From CAVXAE01 sp044225565 (lineage in GTDB: Bacteria; Pseudomonadota; Gammaproteobacteria; Steroidobacterales; Steroidobacteraceae), in contig JBGAIL010000210.1 in assembly GCA_044225565.1 (NCBI GenBank), forward strand, positions 1-10,474: a stretch of DNA of 10,474 bases. The letters run 5' to 3'. The notes under the pieces were generated by a model. The model was not told where the DNA came from. It was given only the letters and a program-made list of their open reading frames with translations, and did no database searches. This document shows, one piece after another, positions 1 to 6,550 of the stretch; the first letter of the stretch is position 1, and each line of letters begins with the position of its first letter. Made by a program: the position numbers and the translations under genes.

Positions 1-270
1 GGAGACGTAGACCGTCATCTTGAGGACGTGCGACATGTCGCTGCCGGCGGCGAGCACGATGGCTTTCACTGCGGCCAGAGCCCGGCGCGTCTGAGCGGTG
101 ATGTCGCCCGCCTCCTCGTCCGACATGCGGGGGCCTCGACCGAGCTGACCCGATACATAGACGGTCTCGCCATGCACCATCGCCTGCGAATAGTGGCCAT
201 TCACCGGCGGCGCGGCCGCCGTGTGGACGATTTCCAGGGAGCTCACGGCCTGCGCCTCAGGACCAGCCAT
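1..270 (-). CDS. RidA/YjgF/UK114-family enamine/imine deaminase (3' end beyond window)
   Basis: The first 90 residues of a RidA-family protein are present; the C-terminal part lies off the left edge. The visible segment has the family's N-terminal signature: GHYSQAM at about residues 26-31, then VYVSGQLG at about 38-44, and an acidic stretch leading into the amphipathic helix TRRALAAVKAIV and the following strand TVYVS. RidA proteins are small trimeric cytosolic enzymes that hydrolyse reactive enamines/imines, such as 2-aminoacrylate released by PLP serine/threonine dehydratases, to keto acids and ammonia. The substrate-binding arginine and conserved C-terminal region are not visible, so activity cannot be judged. 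The ATG at 270 lies inside the end of the upstream PLP enzyme gene (14-base overlap), which implies co-transcription and probably translational coupling; I see no strong Shine-Dalgarno. The family is secure. The exact subgroup (RidA versus Rid1-7) is not resolvable here. Confidence 0.88.
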   Translation of the reverse strand, partial: MAGPEAQAVSSLEIVHTAAAPPVNGHYSQAMVHGETVYVSGQLGRGPRMSDEEAGDITAQTRRALAAVKAIVLAAGSDMSHVLKMTVYVS

Positions 271-1396
271 TGATGCGCTGCCAGGTCTTCACGACCTGGG
301 GACTGGTGCCGGATACCACGTTGTAGCGATCGTGCTGCGCGGCAGTCGCGCACGCGTGGTTGGGCAGCACCCGCAGCAGCGTGCCGACGGGATATTTCCC
401 GGGATCGACCGGACCACCGCCGCGACGCGCCAGCACGCCGTGCTCCTGGTTCGCGGAGACGACGATGAGGTCGTCCGGCAGGGCTTCGCCGGTGGCGCTG
501 CGCACCACGCCATAACCCTGGTCCACCGGCTGGCTCGACGTCCCGCGGTCGCGGGACATGGACATCCAGCCGCCATCGGTGATCACCCAACCCTTCTCCG
601 GCTGGTGCCCGATGACGGACACGAGCACCGAGAGGGCGATGTCCTCCAGCTTGCAGACGCCGATGCCGTGCATCACGAGATCCTGGAACATGTAGACGCC
701 GGCGCGCACTTCGGTGACGCCCTCCAGCTTCTGCGCGAAAGTGGCGGTGGGCGTGGAGCCGACGGATACGACCGGCGCCGGCATGCCTGCTTCACGGAGG
801 CGCTGCGCGGCCGACACGGCACCCGAACGCTCGCGCTCGGCCATGGCACGCAGCGCTTCGTCCGAGCGGCAGTTGTACGACTCGCCGGCGTGAGTCATCA
901 CGCCACGCAACTCCAGGTTCCGGCTCGAAGAGACGGCGCGGCCCACCTCCAGCAGCAATGGCGCGGAAGGATTCACGCCCGAGCGATGCCCGTCCACGTC
1001 GAGCTCGATGAGCACCGGGATCACGATGCCCGCTTCGGCAGCAGCCTTCGCTGCCGATTCCGCCGCCGCGACGCTGTCCAGGATGATCGAAAGCTTCTTT
1101 CCCGCCTTGATGAGACGAACGACGTGCGGCAGCTTCGAAGGCGCGATGCCCACGGCATACAGGATGTCCGTGATGCCCTGGCCGAAGAAATATTCAGCCT
1201 CCTTCAGCGTGGACACCGTGATGCCGCCCGGTTGACCGACCAGCGCACGGCGCACCACATCGATGGATTTCGCGGTCTTCACGTGCGGGCGCAGCGCCAC
1301 GCCGAGCTTCGCGAGGTGCTCGCGCATGCGGGTGAGATTGCGCTCGAGGGTGGGCTCATCGAGCAGCAGTGCGGGCGTTTCGAGATCCTCTAGCAT
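257..1396 (-). CDS. D-serine dehydratase / D-threonine aldolase-like PLP enzyme (DSD1 family)
   Basis: This 379-residue protein belongs to the fold-type III PLP family with an alanine-racemase-like N-terminal barrel and a D-serine-dehydratase-like C-terminal domain. It opens with LETPALLLD. RPHVKTAKS contains K40, the expected Schiff-base lysine. MTHAGESY and GSTPT are typical PLP-barrel segments, and VSANQEHG precedes a C-terminal PNHAC motif placing His347 and Cys349. Characterised relatives bind a divalent metal through this pair: as I recall, His/Cys in chicken and yeast D-serine dehydratase and His/Asp in bacterial D-threonine aldolase. The His-x-Cys form therefore hints at a dehydratase acting on a D-3-hydroxy amino acid rather than an aldolase (inference). 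I chose the ATG at 1396 because it gives the usual family length and numbering. A TTG at 1465 would add 23 residues with no family resemblance. The gene is divergent from hutC and overlaps the ridA-like gene. Confidence 0.88.
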   Translation of the reverse strand: MLEDLETPALLLDEPTLERNLTRMREHLAKLGVALRPHVKTAKSIDVVRRALVGQPGGITVSTLKEAEYFFGQGITDILYAVGIAPSKLPHVVRLIKAGKKLSIILDSVAAAESAAKAAAEAGIVIPVLIELDVDGHRSGVNPSAPLLLEVGRAVSSSRNLELRGVMTHAGESYNCRSDEALRAMAERERSGAVSAAQRLREAGMPAPVVSVGSTPTATFAQKLEGVTEVRAGVYMFQDLVMHGIGVCKLEDIALSVLVSVIGHQPEKGWVITDGGWMSMSRDRGTSSQPVDQGYGVVRSATGEALPDDLIVVSANQEHGVLARRGGGPVDPGKYPVGTLLRVLPNHACATAAQHDRYNVVSGTSPQVVKTWQRINGWS

Positions 1397-1522
1397 GGCG
1401 TGTGGACAACGAACGCCGGCCGATGCGACGATCCGCAGTGTTTTCCTGCCGTGGGAAGCCCGCAAATTGCAATCTTCTATTGCCTACGCGACCCCCGCGG
1501 TCCGTCCGGAGCCACCAGTCCG
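1397..1522. other. Divergent intergenic region between the DSD1-like gene and hutC
   Basis: This 126-bp gap should hold the start signals of two divergent genes. It has a locally AT-rich patch at about 1463-1483 with an 8-bp perfect palindrome ATTGCAAT at 1466-1473. I find no convincing pair of -35/-10 hexamers at 16-18 bp spacing in either direction, and no copy of the HutC-like inverted repeat seen upstream of hutU. A GGAG at 1509-1512 sits 10 bases before the hutC ATG and may be its weak ribosome binding site. Confidence 0.4.
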
Positions 1523-2248
1523 ATGAGCCGCGGCGAGAGCACGAGCCGGGGCGCGGCGCACTACGCGCGGGTCAAGCAGCATATCGTCGTCCGCATCGCT
1601 TCGGGCGCGCTCAAACCGGGGGAGCGGGTGCCTTCGGAACACGAGCTGGTGCGCGAGTTCGGCCTTTCCCGCATGACGGTGAATCGCGCGTTGCGCGAGC
1701 TGCTGGCCGAAGGAGTGATCACCCGGATCGCCGGCGTCGGCAGCTTCGTGGCAGAGCCTCGCGTTCATTCGCATCCGCTCGAGGTGCGCAACATCGCAGA
1801 AGAGATCCGGGCGCGAAATCACACTTACAGCGCAAAGGTACTGACGCTCGAATCCGTCCGCGCATCGGGGGATTTGGCAGAGCGCTGCGGCGTGCGGGCG
1901 GGCGCGAAGCTGGATCACTCGCTCATCGTCCACTTCGAGAGCGGGTCGCCTTTGCAGGTGGAAGACCGGTACGTCGTACCCTCGATCGTACCTGGATACC
2001 AGGACAACGATTTCACCACAGTGACCCCGCACGAATTCCTCATGGGAGCCGCGCCGCTGCAGCGTGCCGAGCACGTCGTGCGCGCGGTGACGGCGGAAGG
2101 CCGCATCGGCCGCCTGCTGCAGCTCGAGCGGCACGAGCCCTGCCTGCTGATCCAGCGCCGTACCTGGTCGCACGACCGTATCGTTACCGTGGCCGACCTC
2201 TACCACCCCGGCTCCCGCTACGAGCTCAGTGGCAGCTTCCGGGGATGA
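1523..2248 (+). CDS. hutC: HutC histidine-utilization repressor (GntR family, UTRA domain)
   Basis: This 241-residue regulator has an N-terminal GntR winged helix-turn-helix at about residues 11-78: IVVRIASGALKPGERVPSE, then ELVREFGLSRMTVNRALREL and the wing ITRIAGVGSFVAEP. A UTRA ligand domain follows at about 95-236, including EDRYVVPSIVPGY, FTTVTPHEFLM and the terminal strand YHPGSRYELSG. HutC proteins bind operators near hut genes and release them when urocanate, the first histidine breakdown intermediate, binds the UTRA domain. Identity rests on strong similarity to HutC-type GntR proteins and on adjacency to hutU and hutH. I chose the ATG at 1523 because it begins just before the winged helix and gives the normal length of about 240; an ATG-like extension back to 1400 encodes non-conserved residues. 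It probably also represses itself if it reads from the same regulatory circuit, but no operator copy was seen upstream of it. Confidence 0.93.
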   Translation: MSRGESTSRGAAHYARVKQHIVVRIASGALKPGERVPSEHELVREFGLSRMTVNRALRELLAEGVITRIAGVGSFVAEPRVHSHPLEVRNIAEEIRARNHTYSAKVLTLESVRASGDLAERCGVRAGAKLDHSLIVHFESGSPLQVEDRYVVPSIVPGYQDNDFTTVTPHEFLMGAAPLQRAEHVVRAVTAEGRIGRLLQLERHEPCLLIQRRTWSHDRIVTVADLYHPGSRYELSGSFRG

Positions 2249-2259
2249 TGCCACGACGC

Positions 2260-2288
2260 TTGATTCAACCTGTCTATACAGGTATATC
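2260..2288 (+). promoter_or_regulatory. Predicted sigma-70-type promoter for the hutUH operon
   Basis: A TTGATT at 2260-2265 and a TATATC at 2283-2288 are separated by exactly 17 bp, the preferred sigma-70 spacing. They lie 35-63 bases before the hutU GTG, in the only AT-rich stretch between hutC and hutU. The candidate HutC operator fills the spacer and touches the first base of the -10 hexamer. A repressor bound there would block RNA polymerase. This is read from sequence only and has not been mapped. Confidence 0.6.
2268..2283. promoter_or_regulatory. Candidate HutC operator (inverted repeat)
   Basis: ACCTGT-CTAT-ACAGGT is a perfect 6-bp inverted repeat with a 4-bp centre, located 39 bp before hutU and 19 bp after hutC. 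The core TGTCTATACA matches, on the opposite strand, the TGTATAGACA core of hut operators described in enteric bacteria and pseudomonads as I recall them. Its placement between the -35 and -10 elements is that of a classical repressor site. No second copy was noticed elsewhere in the window. Confidence 0.72.
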
Positions 2289-2309
2289 TATGCCCCCCGA
2301 TTTCCGTTA

Positions 2310-2316
2310 GGGAGGT
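2310..2316 (+). promoter_or_regulatory. Ribosome binding site of hutU
   Basis: GGGAGGT is a strong Shine-Dalgarno match whose GGAGG core ends 7 bases before GTG at 2323. It supports the GTG as the hutU start over the in-frame internal ATG at 2410, which would remove the conserved IRAPRG and SWLTEAPLR segments. Confidence 0.75.
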
Positions 2317-2322
2317 CCGCCG

Positions 2323-3984
2323 GTGCTCAGCCCCACTCATACCCAGATCCGCGCGCCGCGCGGCACTGCCCTCACCTGCCGCAGCTGGCTCACCGAAGCG
2401 CCGCTGCGCATGCTCATGAACAACCTCGATCCCCAGGTGGCCGAGCGGCCGGACGACCTGGTGGTCTACGGCGGCATCGGCAAGGCCGCCCGCAACTGGG
2501 ACAGCTACGACCGCATCGTCGCCGCGCTGCGCCAGCTGGAGGGCGACGAGAGCCTGCTCATCCAGTCCGGCAAGCCCGTCGGCGTCTTCCGCACGCATGC
2601 GGATGCGCCGCGCGTGCTCATCGCCAACTCCAACCTCGTGGCGCGCTGGGCGGACTGGGAGAAGTTCAACGAGCTCGACCGCAAGGGCCTCATGATGTTC
2701 GGCCAGATGACGGCCGGCAGCTGGATCTACATCGGCAGCCAGGGCATCGTGCAGGGCACCTACGAGACCTTCGCCGAGATGGGCCGCCAGCACTTCGGTG
2801 GAAGCTGGCAAGGCAAATGGATCCTCACCGCCGGGCTCGGCGGCATGGGCGGCGCACAGCCGCTCGCGGCCACCATGGCCGGCGCCTCGATGCTCGCCAT
2901 CGAATGCCGGCCGGAACGCATCGCGAAGCGGCTCGAGACGCGATACCTCGACGTGTCCGTGCCGACGCTCGATGCCGCGCTCGAGGCCCTGGAGCGGGCG
3001 AAGCGCGAAGGCCGCGCCATCTCGGTCGGCCTGCTCGGGAATGCAGCCGAAGTGCTGCCGGAGCTGCTTCGCCGCGGCGTGCGGCCCGACGCGGTCACGG
3101 ATCAAACCTCCGCGCACGACCCGGTGAACGGCTACCTCCCCAAAGGCTGGACGCTCGGGAAATGGGATCAGCTGCGCACCGAGGACCCCGCGCTGGTGTC
3201 GCGCGAGGCTCGCAAATCCATGGCGCAGCACGTGGAATGCATGCTCGCCTTCCAGGCACAGGGCATCCCGGTGGTGGACTACGGCAACAATATCCGTCAG
3301 GTCGCCTTCGATGAAGGCGTGAAGAACGCTTTCGACTTCCCCGGCTTCGTGCCCGCCTATGTCCGGCCTCTCTTCTGCCGCGGCATCGGCCCCTTCCGCT
3401 GGGCAGCGCTCTCGGGCGACCCTGAAGACATCTATCGCACGGACGCGAAGGTGAAGGAGCTCATGCCGAACGACCGGGCGTTGCATCACTGGCTGGACAT
3501 GGCCCGCGAGCGCATCCAGTTCCAGGGCCTGCCCGCACGCATCTGCTGGGTCGGCCTCGGCGATCGTCACCGCCTGGGCCTCGCGTTCAACGAGATGGTG
3601 CACAAGGGCGAGCTCAAGGCCCCCGTGGTCATCGGCCGGGACCATCTCGATTCCGGCTCCGTGGCGAGCCCGAACCGCGAGACCGAATCGATGAAGGACG
3701 GCTCCGACGCCGTGGCGGACTGGCCGCTGCTCAACGCTTTGCTGAACACGGCGAGCGGCGCCACGTGGGTGTCCATTCACCACGGCGGCGGTGTCGGCAT
3801 GGGCTACTCGCAGCACTCCGGCGTCGTCATCGTGTGCGACGGCACGCCCGAGGCGGCGAAGCGCGTCGAGCGCGTGTTGTGGAACGACCCCGCCACAGGC
3901 GTGATGCGCCATGCGGATGCGGGCTACGAGGACGCCATCGCCTGTGCTCGCCAGCACAAACTGAAGCTGCCTTCCCTCGGGTGA
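2323..3984 (+). CDS. hutU: Urocanate hydratase (urocanase)
   Basis: This 553-residue cytosolic enzyme converts urocanate to 4-imidazolone-5-propionate, the second step of histidine degradation, using tightly bound NAD+ as an electrophile. Urocanase landmarks run the whole length. These include IRAPRG and SWLTEAPLRMLMNNLDP at the N-terminus, VVYGGIGKAARNW, the glycine-rich NAD+ segment GLGGMGGAQP from about residue 171, DQTSAHDPVNGYLPKGW, and GLPARICWVGLGDR with Cys408 at the position of the reactive active-site cysteine. IGRDHLDSGSVASP and HHGGGVGMGYSQHSG lie in the C-terminal part. Length is normal and the frame is intact. It starts at GTG with a strong Shine-Dalgarno, and its stop is 4 bases before the hutH ATG, so the two are co-transcribed and probably coupled. 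Regulation by HutC and urocanate is inferred from the operator upstream. Confidence 0.98.
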   Translation: MLSPTHTQIRAPRGTALTCRSWLTEAPLRMLMNNLDPQVAERPDDLVVYGGIGKAARNWDSYDRIVAALRQLEGDESLLIQSGKPVGVFRTHADAPRVLIANSNLVARWADWEKFNELDRKGLMMFGQMTAGSWIYIGSQGIVQGTYETFAEMGRQHFGGSWQGKWILTAGLGGMGGAQPLAATMAGASMLAIECRPERIAKRLETRYLDVSVPTLDAALEALERAKREGRAISVGLLGNAAEVLPELLRRGVRPDAVTDQTSAHDPVNGYLPKGWTLGKWDQLRTEDPALVSREARKSMAQHVECMLAFQAQGIPVVDYGNNIRQVAFDEGVKNAFDFPGFVPAYVRPLFCRGIGPFRWAALSGDPEDIYRTDAKVKELMPNDRALHHWLDMARERIQFQGLPARICWVGLGDRHRLGLAFNEMVHKGELKAPVVIGRDHLDSGSVASPNRETESMKDGSDAVADWPLLNALLNTASGATWVSIHHGGGVGMGYSQHSGVVIVCDGTPEAAKRVERVLWNDPATGVMRHADAGYEDAIACARQHKLKLPSLG

Positions 3985-3988
3985 GATC

Positions 3989-5537
3989 ATGGCCGATCAG
4001 TCCAGCAACGATCCGTTGGAGCTCGGTGGCAAGCCGCTCACGCTGCGGCAGCTGAGAGGCATCTATCGCGCGGCACGGCCGGTTCGAATCGCGGAAAGCG
4101 CGCTGCAGCGCGCGAAGCGATCCTACGAAGCCACGTCGCGCATCGCGGCCGGCTCGCAGGCGGCGTACGGCATCAACACGGGTTTCGGCCTCCTCGCTCA
4201 AACCCGCATCGCGCCGGAAGACCGCGCGACGCTGCAGCGCAATCTCGTGCTGTCGCACAGCGCCGGGGTCGGGCCGCTGCTGGAAGACCGCATCGTGCGG
4301 CTCATCATGGTGCTCAAGCTCGCCAGCCTGCTGCGCGGGCATTCGGGCGTCAGTGAGAAATTGCTGAGGGTCCTGGAGAAGCTGATCGACGCCGAGGTCT
4401 ATCCGTGCATCCCGGCACAGGGCTCGGTGGGCGCATCGGGGGATCTCGCCCCGCTCGCGCACATGTCCCTTCCGTTGCTCGGCTTCGGGTCCGCGCGTCA
4501 CCAGGGTCAAGTACTCAGTGCGCAGGAAGCGCTGAAGCGCGCGGGCCTCGAGCCTATCGAGCTCGCTCCGAAGGAAGGCCTGGCGTTGCTCAATGGCACA
4601 CAAGCTTCGACCGCCCTCGCGCTCGCAGCCAGCTTCGAGATCGAGGAGATCTTCGCCGCCACGCTGGTCGGAGGCGCGCTTTCGGTGGATGCGCTGAAGG
4701 GCAGCGATGCGCCTTTCGATGCGCGCATCCACGAATTGCGTGGCCATCGCGGACAGATCGACGTAGCCGGTACGCTGCGAGAGCTGCTCTCGGGCAGCGA
4801 GGTCCGTGAGTCTCACCGCGATTGCGAGCGTGTGCAGGACCCCTACTCGCTACGCTGTCAGCCGCAGGTGATGGGCGCCTGCCTCGACCTCATGCGCCAG
4901 GCGGCCGCCACGCTCGAGACCGAAGCGAACGCGGTCACCGACAACCCGCTCATCTTCGCCGAGACGGGCGAAGTGGTCTCGGGCGGGAATTTCCACGCCG
5001 AGCCCGTCGCCTTCGCCGCGGACATCCTCGCTCTCGCCTGTACGGAGATCGGCTCGCTCGCCGAGCGCCGCATCGCCCTGCTGGTGGACCCGAAGATGAG
5101 CGGGCTTCCGCCCTTCCTCACGCCCGCGAGCGGCGTGAACTCGGGGTTCATGATGATCCAGGTGACGGCAGCGGCGCTGGTCGCCGAGAACCGCATGCTC
5201 TCGCACCCGGCCAGCGTGGACAGCATTCCCACCTCTGCGAACCAGGAGGACCACGTGAGCATGGCGACGCACGGCGCGCGGCGAACTCTCACCATGGCGG
5301 GCAATGGCGCGCAGATCGCTGCCATCGAGCTCCTGAGCGCCTGCCAGGGTCTCGACTTCCATCGCCCCAAACGCAGCTCCGCGGCGCTCGAACGCGCGCA
5401 CGCTGCATTGCGCGCGCGCGTACCATTCGCGGAGCAGGACCCGGCTGATGGCGGACGATATCGCCGCGGCCGCGCAGGTCATTCGGGAAGATGCCGTGCA
5501 GCAGCCGGCGCGGTCGATCCTGCCTTCCGCGCAGTGA
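3989..5537 (+). CDS. hutH: Histidine ammonia-lyase (histidase), with a one-base frameshift near the C-terminus
   Basis: HutH deaminates L-histidine to urocanate and ammonia, the entry step of the pathway. The protein shows YGINTGFG with the catalytic tyrosine at residue 60. In GSVGASGDLAPLAH, Ala149-Ser150-Gly151 cyclise to the MIO electrophile. DNPLIF, SGGNFHAEPVA and NQEDHVSM are also present. After ARVPFAEQD the given frame (stop at 5566) becomes arginine-rich and non-conserved. Reading past one surplus C in CCC at 5440-5442 instead yields RLMADDIAAAAQVIRED and a stop at 5535-5537, a normal histidase ending and a protein of about 515 residues. The displaced tail is roughly 30 residues and excludes the active site, so partial function is conceivable even if the shift is real. 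The uncorrected frame ends in an ATGA overlap with the next gene, probably by chance. It is second in the operon, 4 bases after hutU. Confidence 0.93.
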
Positions 5538-5562
5538 AGCAGCACGTGCGACAGGGGTTCGC

Positions 5563-6539
5563 ATGATCGTCGTCACCGAAGAAGAAGTCCGCCGTCACGT
5601 CTCGTTCGCCGCGGTGCTGGCCGCCATCGAAGGCGCCTTCGTGGCGCTCGAGGACGGCAAGAGCCAGGTGTTCGACGTGGTGCGCGCCGCGGCGGCGGCA
5701 AAGACCATTTCTTCGGCATCAAGTCGGCCCGCGATGGCTCGACGCCCATCATCGGCCTCAAGGCCGGCTCCTACGCGCCGGACAACCACTCGCGCGGCCT
5801 CGAATCGCACACCTCGACCACGCTGCTGCTCGACGACCTGACCGGTCGGCCGATCGCGGTAGTCGAAGCGAACTATCTGAACGGCCTGCGCACCAGCGCG
5901 GCGAACGCGCTGGCCACTCGTGCGCTGGCTCGCAAGGATGCGAGCACGCTCGGCATCATCGGCACCGGCGGCCAGGCGGTGTTCGAAGCGCTCGCCGTGG
6001 CTCATGTGCGGCCGATCCGCCGCATCATCGCCGTCGGCAGCTCCCCCGAGCGGCGCCGTTCGTTCGAGGCCGCGGTTCGCGAGAAACTGGACGTGCCCAT
6101 CGAGTTCGCGCAAGCCGAGAAGGCCGCTCGCGAAGCGGATGTCCTCGTCACCGTCACGCCGGCGCGCGAGCCTCTCGTTCGTGCGGGCTGGGTACCGCCC
6201 CGGAACGCACATCTCGCGATGGGTGCCGACAACGTCGGCAAGCAGGAGCTCGACGTCGAGCTGGTGCGCTCGGCGAGCTGCTGGGTGGACTATCCGGAGC
6301 AATCCGTGCGCATCGGCGAGATGCAGCACGCAGCGCTCGCAGGGTTCATCACGCTGGAGCAGCTTCGTGAGCGCACGCTGGGCAGGCTGCTCAAGGGGTC
6401 GGGATCCCTCCTGCCCGCAGCCGGGGAAATCACGATTTTCGACTCCTCCGGGGTCGCGATACAGGACCTCGCCGCGGCACAGGCGGCCGTAAAATGCGTT
6501 TCCGAAGCCCGGGGAGGTGGCCCCGCGCGCGAAAGATAA
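5563..6539 (+). pseudogene. Ornithine cyclodeaminase/mu-crystallin family gene with a one-base frameshift (decay or sequence error)
   Basis: The ATG at 5563 starts MIVVTEEEVRRHVSF, a family-typical N-terminus. After FDVVR the frame turns to low-complexity sequence and stops at 5841. The rest of the protein continues in another frame from about 5688 to TAA at 6537-6539. Supplying one base at 5686-5690 gives about 325 residues with family features. These are GGGKDHFFGIKSA (Lys54), NGLRTSAANALATRAL (Arg110), the NAD(P)-binding GIIGTGGQA near residue 131, and MGADNVGKQELD with Asp223; the Lys, Arg and Asp correspond to the substrate and catalytic residues of bacterial ornithine cyclodeaminase. 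Family members include ornithine cyclodeaminase (ornithine to proline plus ammonia), ketimine reductases, alanine dehydrogenase and EutC-like proteins, so the substrate is uncertain. Conservation across the whole corrected frame argues for a recent lesion or an assembly error in GC-only sequence. It sits about 25 bases after the corrected hutH end and 11 bases before the peptidase gene. Confidence 0.85.
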
Positions 6540-6550
6540 GAGGTCCTCGC

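Noticed and set aside
1401..1408. TGTGGACA as a second HutC site beside the divergent genes
   Set aside because: The half-sites TGT and ACA are separated by 2 bp instead of 4 and the flanks do not extend the symmetry.
1466..1473. ATTGCAAT palindrome in the divergent promoter region as an operator
   Set aside because: It is short, occurs once, is AT-rich by local composition and matches no operator I can name; noted only as part of the intergenic description.
2218..3990. Minus-strand open frame of 590 codons antisense to hutU
   Set aside because: Its translation has no family features and is rich in His/Arg/Ala/Glu, the usual mirror of a GC-rich coding strand. hutU on the plus strand is unmistakable.
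2323..5537. HutU/HutH pair as an ergothioneine (thiourocanate) pathway instead of histidine
   Set aside because: Both proteins keep canonical urocanase and histidase motifs throughout and lie next to hutC and a hut-type operator; nothing in the window points to sulfur chemistry.
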